A stretch of 63,979 nucleotides of DNA from contig NZ_BMVY01000044.1 of the NCBI RefSeq assembly GCF_014650955.1, positions 1-63,979 on the forward strand. The letters run 5' to 3'. Source of the DNA: Streptomyces tauricus. Its GTDB lineage: Bacteria > Actinomycetota > Actinomycetes > Streptomycetales > Streptomycetaceae. Shown in pieces: positions 1-7,897 of this stretch. Position 1 is the stretch's first letter; every line of letters begins with the position of its first letter. The notes under the pieces were generated by a model. That model worked only from the letters and a program-made list of their open reading frames with translations, did not search any database and had not been told where the DNA came from. The position numbers and the translations under genes are program-made.

Positions 1-66
1 CCTGCACCCCTTTTTGTCTGGCCACAGGGGGGTGTGGTGCGGTTGTTTGAATCAGAGTTTCATCGT
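1..66 (+). other. 23S-5S intergenic spacer (rRNA operon)
   Basis: Sequence directly before the 5S gene, with no open frame. It is most simply the spacer between the 23S gene (outside the window) and 5S. I see no recognisable 23S 3' end in these bases. Confidence 0.6.
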
Positions 67-185
67 GTTTCGGTGGTCATAGCGTGAGGGAAACGCCCGG
101 TTACATTCCGAACCCGGAAGCTAAGCCTTACAGCGCCGATGGTACTGCAGGGGGGACCCTGTGGGAGAGTAGGACGCCGCCGAAC
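67..185 (+). rRNA. rrf: 5S ribosomal RNA
   Basis: About 119 bases with the classic actinobacterial 5S pattern. It starts GTTTCGGTGGTCATAGCG, has the internal CCGAACCCGGAAGCTAAGC block around 108-126, and ends with a GCCGCCGAAC-like 3' strand that pairs back to the 5' end. It is the last gene of an rRNA operon entering from the left. An intrinsic terminator follows 14 bases downstream. The exact ends are uncertain by one or two bases. Confidence 0.97.
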
Positions 186-198
186 AAATTTTAATGGG

Positions 199-230
199 AA
201 AGCCCCCGCACTTCGGTGCGGGGGCTTTTT
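199..230 (+). terminator. Intrinsic terminator of the rRNA operon
   Basis: GC-rich hairpin (AAGCCCCCGCA, loop CTTCGG, TGCGGGGGCTT) followed by a run of T. This is a canonical Rho-independent terminator just after 5S. Confidence 0.93.
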
Positions 231-295
231 CGCGTTCACGTCCCAGAGAGTTGTGGGCGGGCCGTTTCCGGCCCTGTTCCTGTATTCGGTGTAGA

Positions 296-1606
296 TCAGA
301 GTCGGCCGGCTGCCTTGAGGGCCAGGTATGCGTCCGCCAAGGCCGGCGGCAGGTTGTCCGGGGTCGCGTCGACGACCGTGACACCGTGACGAGTCAGTTG
401 CTCCGCCGTGCGATGGCGCTCCGCCTGGGCCTGCGCTGCCGCGGCGGCCTCGTACACGGCCTCTGTGTTTCCCCGTGCCGTGGCCATGCGCTCGATGTGG
501 GGGTCGGAGACCGAGGCGACGAGGACCGTGTGGCGCTGGGTGAGGCGGGAGAGTACGGGAAGCAGGCCCTCCTCGATGGGGGCCGCGTCCAAGGTGGTCA
601 GGAGCACGATCAGTGAGCGGCGTGGGGCCGTGCGGAGCGCGGTGGAGGTGAGGCCGCGGGCATCCGTCTCGACGAGTTCCGGTTCCAGGTGTGCCATGGC
701 GTTGACCAGCGAAGGAAGGACGTCGCCTGCGGCACGTCCCTGTACCAGGGCGCGTACCCGGCGGTCGTAGGCGAGGAGGTCCACCCGGTCGCCGGCGCGG
801 GACGCGAGGGCCGCCAGAAGGAGGGCCGCGTCCATGGAGGCGTCGAGGCGGGGGGCGTCTCCGACGCGGCCCGCGGCTGTGCGGCCCGTGTCGAGGATCA
901 GGAGGATGTGCCTGTCCCGTTCGGGGCGCCAGGTGCGTACGGCGACCCTCGACTGGCGGGCCGTGGCGCGCCAGTCGATCGAGCGGGTGTCGTCGCCCGG
1001 CACGTAGTCGCGGAGGCTGTCGAACTCGGTTCCCTCACCGCGCGTCAGCACGCTGGTGCGGCCGTCGAGTTCGCGCAGCCGGGCCAGCTTCGAGGGGAGG
1101 TGCTTGCGGCTGGTGAAGGGGGGCAGGACGCGTACCGTCCAGGGGATCTTGTGGTTTCCCTGGCGGGCGAAGAGGCCCAGGGGGCCATATGAGCGGATGG
1201 TGACGCGGTCGGACCGGCGGTCGCCGCGGCGGGTGGGGCGCAGACGGGTCGTGACGCGTCGGCGTTCGCCCGGAGGGACGGTCAGACGGTGGCGGGACGC
1301 CGCGACTTCCGTGCCGGCCTGCCAGCTGCTCGGGGGCCAGGCGTCGCGGATGCGGGCGCGCAGCGGGCGGCTCGACGGGTTCGTGACCGTGAGGGTGACG
1401 TCGGCGGTGTCGCCGAGGCGTACGGAGGTGTCGCCGGAGCGCGTCAGGCCGAGGTGGCGTACCGGGGCCGCCAGGGCGAAGTCGCAGGCGCAGGCGAGGG
1501 CCAGGGGAGCGTTGACGGCGAGGATGCCCGTCCAGCTGGGCTCCCAGATGCCTACGGGGAGGGTGCCGAGGGCCGCGAGGAGGGCGGTGCGGCCGGTGAG
1601 GGCCAT
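296..1606 (-). CDS. DUF58 domain-containing protein
   Basis: 436-aa protein of the DUF58 family that accompanies MoxR-type AAA+ ATPases. Two hydrophobic stretches at the N-terminus (residues about 5-45) suggest membrane anchoring. The DUF58 signature follows near the middle: GTEFDSLRDYVPGDD, then SIDWRATAR. After it comes a von Willebrand A-like segment (ILLILDTGR) that could hold a MIDAS-like metal site. Its ATG overlaps the stop of the upstream moxR gene, so the two are probably translationally coupled. In related systems MoxR and DUF58/VWA proteins act together as chaperones in maturing other complexes. The substrate here is unknown. It is the last gene of a five-gene operon. Confidence 0.9.
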   Translation of the reverse strand: MALTGRTALLAALGTLPVGIWEPSWTGILAVNAPLALACACDFALAAPVRHLGLTRSGDTSVRLGDTADVTLTVTNPSSRPLRARIRDAWPPSSWQAGTEVAASRHRLTVPPGERRRVTTRLRPTRRGDRRSDRVTIRSYGPLGLFARQGNHKIPWTVRVLPPFTSRKHLPSKLARLRELDGRTSVLTRGEGTEFDSLRDYVPGDDTRSIDWRATARQSRVAVRTWRPERDRHILLILDTGRTAAGRVGDAPRLDASMDAALLLAALASRAGDRVDLLAYDRRVRALVQGRAAGDVLPSLVNAMAHLEPELVETDARGLTSTALRTAPRRSLIVLLTTLDAAPIEEGLLPVLSRLTQRHTVLVASVSDPHIERMATARGNTEAVYEAAAAAQAQAERHRTAEQLTRHGVTVVDATPDNLPPALADAYLALKAAGRL

Positions 1607-2607
1607 CAGCGGGGGACGGGGACGTGGGAGAGGATCGCGTTGATGACCGAGTCGGCCGTCACACCCTCCATCTCGGCTTCCGGGCGGAGCTGTACGCGGT
1701 GGCGGAGGGTCGGCAGTGCGAGGGCCTTCACGTCGTCGGGGATGACGTAGTCACGGCCTGTCAGCCAGGCCCAGGCGCGGGCCGTGGCCAGGAGCGCCGT
1801 CGCGCCGCGGGGGGAGACGCCGAGGGTGAGGGACGGCGATTCGCGGGTGGCGCGGCAGATGTCCACTACGTAGCCGGTGATTTCGGGGGAGACCGCGGTC
1901 TTGGCGACGGCCGCGCGGGCGGCTTCGAGGTCGGCCGGGCCCGCTACGGGGCGTATGCCGGCGGCGCGCAGGTCACGGGGGTTGAAGCCCTCGGCGTGGC
2001 GGGTGAGGACGTTGATCTCGTCCTGGCGGGACGGGAGCGGGATCGTCAGCTTGAGGAGGAAGCGGTCCAGCTGTGCTTCCGGGAGGGGGTACGTGCCCTC
2101 GTACTCGACCGGGTTCTGGGTCGCGGCCACCAGGAACGGCTCGGGGAGGGGGCGCGGGGTGCCGTCGACCGTGACCTGGCGTTCCTCCATGGCCTCCAGG
2201 AGGGACGACTGGGTCTTCGGAGGGGTGCGGTTGATCTCATCCGCGAGGAGGAGGTTCGTGAAGACCGGGCCGGGCTGGAAGGAGAACTCCGCGGTGCGGG
2301 CGTCGTAGACGAGGGAGCCCGTGATGTCGCTCGGCATCAGGTCCGGGGTGAACTGGACGCGCTTGGTGTCGAGTTCCAGCGCGGAGGCGAGAGCGCGGAC
2401 GAGGAGGGTCTTGGCCACTCCGGGGACACCCTCCAGCAGGACGTGTCCGCGGCACAGGAGAGCGACGACGAGGCCGGTCACTGCGGGGTCCTGGCCGACC
2501 ACGGCTTTGGCGATCTCGGCGCGCAGGGTTTCGAGGGAGGCGCGGGCGGTGTCTGCGTCCCTGGTGGTCCCGGTGTTCCCGGCGTTGTCAGTGGTCGGGG
2601 CCATCAT
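1606..2607 (-). CDS. MoxR-family AAA+ ATPase
   Basis: 333-aa AAA+ ATPase of the MoxR class, full length for the family. The Walker A motif is GVPGVAKT (about residue 63). Walker B is LLADEINR, followed by the MoxR-typical PPKTQSSLLEAMEERQVTVDG. Sensor 1 lies in VAATQNPVEYEGTYPLPEAQLDRF. The C-terminal lid has SPRGATALLATARAWA. The first ATG overlaps the TGA of the DUF4350 gene, with AGAGAGG upstream as ribosome binding site. A second ATG three bases downstream is an alternative start. It probably works with the adjacent DUF58 protein as an ATP-driven assembly or metal-insertion chaperone; no target can be read from the sequence. Confidence 0.93.
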   Translation of the reverse strand: MMAPTTDNAGNTGTTRDADTARASLETLRAEIAKAVVGQDPAVTGLVVALLCRGHVLLEGVPGVAKTLLVRALASALELDTKRVQFTPDLMPSDITGSLVYDARTAEFSFQPGPVFTNLLLADEINRTPPKTQSSLLEAMEERQVTVDGTPRPLPEPFLVAATQNPVEYEGTYPLPEAQLDRFLLKLTIPLPSRQDEINVLTRHAEGFNPRDLRAAGIRPVAGPADLEAARAAVAKTAVSPEITGYVVDICRATRESPSLTLGVSPRGATALLATARAWAWLTGRDYVIPDDVKALALPTLRHRVQLRPEAEMEGVTADSVINAILSHVPVPR

Positions 2608-3821
2608 GGACGGCGTACCTCTCTTTCGAGGGCGTCGAGTTGGTCGGCGAGTGCGATGAGGGCCGCGTCGTCGCGGGGCGGCGGCCCGAAGAGCAGGGAG
2701 TGCAGGGCCTGTCCTTCCTGGTGGAGCTGGGCGGACAGGGCGGGGAGCAGGGCTTCGGGCGCGTGCGCCTGAGCGGGGGATACGCCGACGAGGGGGGCGA
2801 GGCGGGTGCGGGTGGTGGAGCGCAGAGCTCCCGCGGCACGGTCGCGGGCGTTGAACTTGCGGTAGAGGCGGGCGCGGCCTTCGACGGTCTCGGAGGCGCG
2901 GATCGCGACGGGGAGCCGTTCGGGGACGAGGGGGCCGAGGCGGCGGGCGCGCCAGAGGGCGGCGAGCACCGCGGCGATGAAGAGCTGCAGCGTGCCCCAG
3001 AGCCAGCCGGAGGGGACCAGGTCGAGGAAGCTGCGGTCGCCGGCGTCGGTGGCCGAGTCGTCGGAGAGGGAGGGGAGGTACCAGACCACGTGGGTGCGGG
3101 AGCCGAGGAGTTGAAGGGCGAGGGAGGCGTTGCCCTGCTGGTCGAGGTGCTCGTTCTCAAGGATGTCGGGCGCGCCGAGTACGACGGTGTCGCCGTCCCC
3201 TTCGGACGCGGGGAGGCGCAGCAGGGTGGGCAGGCCGTCGCTGGGGTAGCAGGCGTCGGCGCCGGGTGCGTCCGTCGAGTACCGGATGCCGCCCGTGTCG
3301 GCGGTGCCCGCGCGTCGGGCGGCGGGCAGGGCGCAGGCGGGGGAGAGCGTGGAGTCGTAGCTGGGCGTGGGGTCCGCGTCGACTCCGGGGGCGAGGGTGC
3401 CGACGGAGGGGGTGCCTGGGGCGACGAGGACGGTGCGGCCGCCGGAGTTCCTGTACGCGGAGTGGAGAAGGTCCTGTTGACGGTCGGTCAGCAGGTCGGG
3501 GCGGGCGACCAGGAGTGTCGTGTCGGGGCCGGCCGCCGTGCCGGCCTGGTCCAGGTTGGTGACCACGCGCGTGGACACGCCCTGGTCGGCGAGGAGTTCG
3601 GCGACGGCGCGGCTGCCGGCGGCGTCGGCGGAGCGCGGGTCGAGGCTGCCGTGCTGGGCGCCGGAGCGTACTACGGCGATGGCGACGGCCGCGACCAGGA
3701 GGATCACGAGGGCGAGCAGGAGGCCGCGCGAGCGGGTCCACACCTGGCGGACGGTGGGCGAGGCCGAGGTGGAGGGCTGGGCGGGCGGAGCCAGGGTTGC
3801 CGCAGGGGCCTCGGGTGTCAT
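2604..3821 (-). CDS. DUF4350 domain-containing membrane protein
   Basis: 405-aa protein starting MTPEAPAATLAPP. I chose this ATG because it overlaps the TGA of the upstream DUF4129 gene; the frame stays open further upstream but that part lies inside the neighbour and looks like a shadow. One transmembrane helix lies at about residues 22-45 (LLLALVILLVAAVAIAVV). A DUF4350 extracytoplasmic domain follows (RSADAAGSRAVAELLADQGV, about 60-230). A second membrane helix near residue 285 (WGTLQLFIAAVLAALW) precedes a cytoplasmic tail. Proteins of this type sit between DUF4129 and MoxR genes in many actinobacteria; their biochemical role is not established. Confidence 0.85.
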   Translation of the reverse strand: MTPEAPAATLAPPAQPSTSASPTVRQVWTRSRGLLLALVILLVAAVAIAVVRSGAQHGSLDPRSADAAGSRAVAELLADQGVSTRVVTNLDQAGTAAGPDTTLLVARPDLLTDRQQDLLHSAYRNSGGRTVLVAPGTPSVGTLAPGVDADPTPSYDSTLSPACALPAARRAGTADTGGIRYSTDAPGADACYPSDGLPTLLRLPASEGDGDTVVLGAPDILENEHLDQQGNASLALQLLGSRTHVVWYLPSLSDDSATDAGDRSFLDLVPSGWLWGTLQLFIAAVLAALWRARRLGPLVPERLPVAIRASETVEGRARLYRKFNARDRAAGALRSTTRTRLAPLVGVSPAQAHAPEALLPALSAQLHQEGQALHSLLFGPPPRDDAALIALADQLDALEREVRRP

Positions 3822-4513
3822 GGGGCGGCCCCCCGGCCGGCGCTGCTCGTGAGGACCGGTCTGGTGCGGTCCAGGTCCTGGTCGAGCTGCGCGAGGCGGT
3901 GGTACGTCTCCGGGGCGGCGGTTCGTCCGCCGTACGTCACGTCGTCGAAGTCCCGTGCCGCGGCGCGCAGTCGGTTCGTGTGGGCAGGCAGGGTGCGGCC
4001 CGCTTCGGCGGCGGCCTCGTCGGCGGTGCGGCCGGGGCGGGGGTCGAGCAGGGCGCGTTCCTCCAGGGAGCGGACGACGGCGCGCATGCGTTCCTGGACG
4101 GCCTGGTTCCAGTGGCCCTTGGCCGCGTGGGCCTCGGCGGAGGCGCGGTGTTCGGCGGCGCTGCGCGGCCGGTCGTCGAAGAGCGGGGCCGCCGAGGCGG
4201 GGCCCCGGCGGGGGGAGCCGAGGCGCCACCAGAGGGCACCGATGAGTGCCACGACCGCCAGGACGACGACCAGGAGGCCGAGTCCGCCTCCCGGGGTCGC
4301 CGAGGAGGCCGCGTCGAGCAGTTCGCCGACCCACTTCCAGAAGGCGTCGAGGGCCCGGCGGAGGAGGCTGGGGTCGTTCTCGTGGTACATCCGCTTCGAC
4401 AGTTCACGCCGGGCGGCCTCCCGCGCGGGATCGCGCGGGACGGTCACCGGTGGTTCGCCGTCGGCACGTGGCAGCGCCGGTACCGCAGTGAGAACTCCCC
4501 CCGCCAGGCTCAC
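3818..4513 (-). CDS. DUF4129 domain-containing membrane protein
   Basis: 231-aa protein. The GTG at 4513 is preferred: it lies four bases after the stop of the preceding gene, with GGGGAGC as ribosome binding site, and gives the usual N-terminus (SLAGGVLTAVPAL, later EPPVTVPRDPAREAARRELS). An upstream extension in the same frame would overlap the neighbour. There is one transmembrane helix at about residues 78-97 (LGLLVVVLAVVALIGALWW). The C-terminal DUF4129 domain is alpha-helical (AHAAKGHWNQAVQERMRAVVRSLEE; GRTADEAAAEAGRTLP). Function is unknown; it probably forms part of a membrane complex with its operon neighbours. Confidence 0.87.
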   Translation of the reverse strand: MSLAGGVLTAVPALPRADGEPPVTVPRDPAREAARRELSKRMYHENDPSLLRRALDAFWKWVGELLDAASSATPGGGLGLLVVVLAVVALIGALWWRLGSPRRGPASAAPLFDDRPRSAAEHRASAEAHAAKGHWNQAVQERMRAVVRSLEERALLDPRPGRTADEAAAEAGRTLPAHTNRLRAAARDFDDVTYGGRTAAPETYHRLAQLDQDLDRTRPVLTSSAGRGAAP

Positions 4514-4517
4514 TCCG

Positions 4518-5912
4518 TCAGCTCCCCGGGGTCGCGCCCGGGGCGCCGGAGCCGTGGTCCTGGATGCCGGCCGCGCGGGCCAGGTCAAGGTCGAGGGCCT
4601 CGCGGCGGATGCGCTGGTCGATGTAGAGCAGCACGGTGACACCTGCGGTGATCGGGAAGGTGAGCATGGAGCCGATCACCGAGCCGATGCCGCTCACGAT
4701 CAGGAACGTCCAGCCGAGGTCGCCGGTGCCGCTGTCGAGCAGGCTGCCGATGCCGTCGCCGCTGAGCGCGGAGGCGAGGAAGGCGAACGGGATCACGATG
4801 ATCGACGCGACGATGTTCGCGATGATCGTGGCGAGGAGCTGGATGCCGAAGACCCGCCACCAGGCGCCGCGGACCAGCTTGGCGGAGCGGTTCAGGGACT
4901 TCCAGACGCTCTGCTTCTCCAGCATCAGGGCCGGCGAGGCCAGGGAGAATCGGATCATCAGCCAGAGCACGACGACGGACGCGGCCAGGCCTCCGAGGGC
5001 GCCGAGTGCTACGGCGCCGTCGCCGCCGCCCGCGAGGCCGACGAGGACTCCGGGCAGGATGCCGACAGCGACGATCACGGCCGCGATGAGCGGCAGCAGG
5101 AAGGTCAGCCCGAAGAGCTTGAGCAGCTGGGGCCGGGCGTCGCGCCAGGCCTCGGCGGTGGTCACCGACTTGCCGAGGACGGCGCGGCTGGTCACGGTCG
5201 TGAGCAGGGCCGTCGCGACGATCGTGCCCAGCAGGGTGATCAGCAGGACGACGCCGGAGTTCAGCAGGGTGTCGCCCATGGCGCGGGACAGTTCGCCCGC
5301 GGTGGCGCTGGGGTCGTTCAGGACGTCCGTGCTGGCGCTGTCGTCCAGGACGAGGCCCTGGAGCAGGATCACCAGGATCTGGGTGAAGACCGCGACGGCG
5401 AGCGAGATTCCGAGGACCGTGCGCCAGTGCGTACGCATGGTCGACACCGCGCCGTCGAGGATCTCACCGACGCCGAGCGGGCGGAGCGGGATCACGCCGG
5501 GCTTGGCCGCGGGCGGGGGGCCGCCCCAGCCGCCGCCCCAGCCGGGGTGGCCGCCCGGGCCCGGTCCGTAGCCGCCGGGGGCTCCGTAACCTCCGGGGCC
5601 GCCGTAGCCGCCGGGGCCTGTGGGAGGTTGGCCGCCCCAGCCGGGGCCGGGCGGTGGTGGGGGCGGGGCCTGGGGCGGGGCGCCCTGCGGGGCGCCGCCG
5701 GGCGAGGGCCACTGTGCGGGCGGGGGCTGCTCCTTGGACCACTTCGGGCCCGGGCCGGACGGGGCGGGGCCGGGCTGACCGGGTTCGCCCGCGGGATCCG
5801 GGGACGCGGGCCGGTCCCCGGGCCGGGCAGGGTCGGAAGGCGTCGGCTCCTGTCCGTTCTGCCCGTCGGAGGGGGCAGATCCGGGCGATGCCCAGCCCGG
5901 AGTGTCGTTCAT
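4518..5912 (-). CDS. Polytopic membrane protein with proline/glycine-rich N-terminus (GDPD membrane-domain-like)
   Basis: 464-aa protein, first gene of the operon. Its ATG is preceded by AAGGAG. Residues 1-150 are cytoplasmic-looking low complexity: P/G/Q-rich, with GGYGGPGGYGAPGGYGPGPGG. About six hydrophobic helices follow from residue 165 on, in the arrangement of the glycerophosphoryl diester phosphodiesterase membrane domain (LRPLGVGEILDGAVSTMRTHW is the typical opening). No phosphodiesterase catalytic domain is present, so enzymatic activity should not be assumed. It is probably a scaffold or transport-like membrane component of the DUF4129/DUF4350/MoxR/DUF58 operon. Confidence 0.82.
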   Translation of the reverse strand: MNDTPGWASPGSAPSDGQNGQEPTPSDPARPGDRPASPDPAGEPGQPGPAPSGPGPKWSKEQPPPAQWPSPGGAPQGAPPQAPPPPPPGPGWGGQPPTGPGGYGGPGGYGAPGGYGPGPGGHPGWGGGWGGPPPAAKPGVIPLRPLGVGEILDGAVSTMRTHWRTVLGISLAVAVFTQILVILLQGLVLDDSASTDVLNDPSATAGELSRAMGDTLLNSGVVLLITLLGTIVATALLTTVTSRAVLGKSVTTAEAWRDARPQLLKLFGLTFLLPLIAAVIVAVGILPGVLVGLAGGGDGAVALGALGGLAASVVVLWLMIRFSLASPALMLEKQSVWKSLNRSAKLVRGAWWRVFGIQLLATIIANIVASIIVIPFAFLASALSGDGIGSLLDSGTGDLGWTFLIVSGIGSVIGSMLTFPITAGVTVLLYIDQRIRREALDLDLARAAGIQDHGSGAPGATPGS

Positions 5913-6023
5913 CGTCGCTCCTTCACGGTGCCCGCCCGCGGTCGCGGCGGCAGGTTGGCTGCCATCGTGCCACGGTGTGGCCGGGAAGTGACCGGCCGCC
6001 GTATGGGCTGCACACCTTCAATT

Positions 6024-6045
6024 GTCTGCCCCGTACGGGGCAGAC
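6024..6045. promoter_or_regulatory. 22-bp perfect palindrome just upstream of mtnA
   Basis: A perfect inverted repeat with two 11-bp arms and no loop, centred on CCGTACGG. It ends seven bases before the mtnA ATG, in a 140-bp gap between divergent genes. It overlaps the place where a ribosome binding site would lie, and no good Shine-Dalgarno is visible. It may be a repressor operator or an RNA hairpin controlling initiation. Confidence 0.55.
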
Positions 6046-6052
6046 TGAGCAG

Positions 6053-7198
6053 ATGGCTGATCAGTACGCGCAAATCCGCGAGGACAACCGGCCCATCGAG
6101 ATACCTGCGATCCGGTGGGACGAGCCGCCGGAGGGACCCGTGCTGGTCCTCCTCGACCAGACGAGGCTGCCCGCCGAGGAGGTCGAGCTGGTGTGCACGG
6201 ACGCTTCCGCGCTGGTGGAGGCGATCCGCTCGCTCGCCGTGCGCGGGGCACCGCTCCTCGGGATCGCGGGGGCGTACGGAGTCGCGCTCGCTGCCGCCCG
6301 GGGGTTCGACGTGGACGGCGCCGCGGCCTCGCTCGCCAGTGCGCGGCCCACCGCGGTGAACCTCTCGTACGGAGTCCGCCGGGCTCAGGAGGCCCATCTC
6401 GCGGTGCTGCGGGCCGGGGGCGGCGAGGAGGCGGCAGCGGCTGCCGCGCTGGCCGCCGCGCGGGCGCTGCACACGGAAGACGCCGAGGCCAGCGGGCGTA
6501 TGGCCGTGCACGGGTTGGCGCTGCTCGACGAGCTGCTGCCCGGGGGCAGCCACCGGATTCTCACGCACTGCAACACCGGCGCGCTGGTCTCGGGCGGTGA
6601 GGGCACGGCGTTCGCGGTGGCGCTCGCGGCGCACCGGGTGGGGCGGTTGCGCAGGCTCTGGGTGGACGAGACGCGTCCGTTGCTGCAGGGTGCTCGCCTG
6701 ACCTCGTATGAGGCGGCGCGGGCCGGAATGGCGTACACCTTGCTCACGGACAACGCTGCCGGGTCATTGTTCTCGGCGGGAGAGGTGGATGCGGTGCTCA
6801 TCGGAGCGGACCGGATCGCCGCCGACGGTTCGGTGGCGAACAAGGTGGGGAGCTATCCGCTCGCGGTGCTGGCCAGGTACCACCATGTGCCGTTCATCGT
6901 GGTGGCGCCGTTGACGACGGTGGACCCGGACACTCCGAACGGAGCATCGATCGAGGTCGAGCAGCGTGCCGGTCATGAAGTGACAGAGATCACAGCACCT
7001 CTGGTGCCCGTGGCGGGAGTCGAAGCGGGAGGCGGGATACCGGTGGCACCCCTGGGGACCCAGGCGTACAACCCGGCATTCGACGTGACGCCGCCCGAGT
7101 TGGTGACGGCGATCGTCACCGAGGAGGGCGTCGTGTCGCCCGTGACGGCTGAGGCGCTCGCGGAGCTGTGTGACAGGTCACGCCAGGTAACGATTTAG
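6053..7198 (+). CDS. mtnA: S-methyl-5-thioribose-1-phosphate isomerase
   Basis: 381-aa enzyme of the methionine salvage pathway, converting methylthioribose-1-phosphate to methylthioribulose-1-phosphate in the cytoplasm. Family motifs are clear: VRGAPLLGIAGAYG near residue 65; CNTGALVSGGEGTAF, whose Cys is the conserved active-site residue; WVDETRPLLQGARLTSYE; and GADRIAADGSVANKVGS, whose Asp is the second catalytic residue. I chose the ATG giving MADQYAQIREDN because the longer frame runs back through the divergent gene. It is divergent from the membrane/MoxR operon. Its 3' end carries a candidate MtrA binding site for the next gene. Confidence 0.95.
   Translation: MADQYAQIREDNRPIEIPAIRWDEPPEGPVLVLLDQTRLPAEEVELVCTDASALVEAIRSLAVRGAPLLGIAGAYGVALAAARGFDVDGAAASLASARPTAVNLSYGVRRAQEAHLAVLRAGGGEEAAAAAALAAARALHTEDAEASGRMAVHGLALLDELLPGGSHRILTHCNTGALVSGGEGTAFAVALAAHRVGRLRRLWVDETRPLLQGARLTSYEAARAGMAYTLLTDNAAGSLFSAGEVDAVLIGADRIAADGSVANKVGSYPLAVLARYHHVPFIVVAPLTTVDPDTPNGASIEVEQRAGHEVTEITAPLVPVAGVEAGGGIPVAPLGTQAYNPAFDVTPPELVTAIVTEEGVVSPVTAEALAELCDRSRQVTI
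7170..7191 (+). promoter_or_regulatory. Candidate MtrA operator upstream of mtrA
   Basis: GTCAC-GCCAG-GTAAC (7177-7191) matches the MtrA direct-repeat consensus GTNAC-N5-GTNAC exactly. An additional GTGAC half-site lies at 7170-7174. The site is inside the last codons of mtnA, 16-37 bases before the mtrA start, well placed for autoregulation. The match is seen in the sequence; regulation is inferred. Confidence 0.6.
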
Positions 7199-7206
7199 TT
7201 AATGGG

Positions 7207-7896
7207 ATGATGTCGTTTATGAAGGGACGAGTCCTTGTCGTCGATGACGACACCGCACTGGCCGAGATGCTCGGCATTGTGTTGCGTGGTGAAGGTTTTG
7301 AGCCGTCTTTCGTAGCCGACGGCGACAAGGCGCTGGCCGCTTTTCGTGAGAGCAAGCCCGACCTGGTGCTCCTGGACCTGATGCTTCCCGGCCGGGACGG
7401 CATCGAGGTGTGCCGCCTGATCAGGGCGGAGTCCGGGGTACCGATCGTGATGCTCACCGCGAAGAGCGACACCGTCGATGTCGTGGTCGGCCTGGAGTCG
7501 GGTGCCGATGACTACATCGTGAAGCCGTTCAAGCCAAAGGAGCTGGTGGCCCGGATCCGGGCCAGGCTGCGCAGGTCCGAGGAGCCGGCGCCCGAACAGC
7601 TCGCGATCGGCGATCTGGTCATCGACGTGGCCGGTCACTCTGTGAAGCGGGACGGCGCCTCGATCGCGCTCACTCCGCTGGAGTTCGACCTGCTGGTGGC
7701 GCTGGCCCGCAAGCCGTGGCAGGTGTTCACGCGTGAGGTGCTCCTGGAGCAGGTGTGGGGCTACCGGCACGCGGCGGACACCCGTCTGGTGAACGTCCAT
7801 GTGCAGCGGCTGCGCTCCAAGGTCGAGAAGGACCCGGAGCGGCCGGAGATCGTGGTGACCGTCCGTGGCGTCGGTTACAAGGCCGGACCGAGCTGA
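7207..7896 (+). CDS. mtrA: Two-component response regulator MtrA (OmpR family)
   Basis: 229-aa response regulator. The receiver domain (about 5-120) has the acidic pair VVDDD, the phospho-acceptor Asp57 in LLDLMLPG, the Thr in MLTAKS, and the Lys in VKPFKPKEL. The C-terminal winged-helix OmpR domain (about 135-229) ends VRGVGYKAGPS. ATG codons at 7207, 7210 and 7219 are all possible; the conserved family N-terminus MMSFMKGRVLVVDDD supports 7207. It forms the MtrA-MtrB-LpqB system with the next two genes, which links DNA replication, cell division and wall homeostasis in actinobacteria and, in Streptomyces, development and antibiotic production. Confidence 0.97.
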   Translation: MMSFMKGRVLVVDDDTALAEMLGIVLRGEGFEPSFVADGDKALAAFRESKPDLVLLDLMLPGRDGIEVCRLIRAESGVPIVMLTAKSDTVDVVVGLESGADDYIVKPFKPKELVARIRARLRRSEEPAPEQLAIGDLVIDVAGHSVKRDGASIALTPLEFDLLVALARKPWQVFTREVLLEQVWGYRHAADTRLVNVHVQRLRSKVEKDPERPEIVVTVRGVGYKAGPS

Positions 7897-7897
7897 C

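Noticed and set aside
2604..4334. DUF4350 gene extended to 576 residues
   Set aside because: The extra 171 residues overlap the DUF4129 gene and are R/P-rich shadow sequence; the internal ATG overlaps the upstream stop as expected in this operon.
2640..6359. Very long plus-strand open frame (1239 codons) opposite the MoxR/DUF operon
   Set aside because: It is antisense to five well-supported overlapping genes, has no family resemblance, and is explained by high GC at codon position 3 of the real genes.
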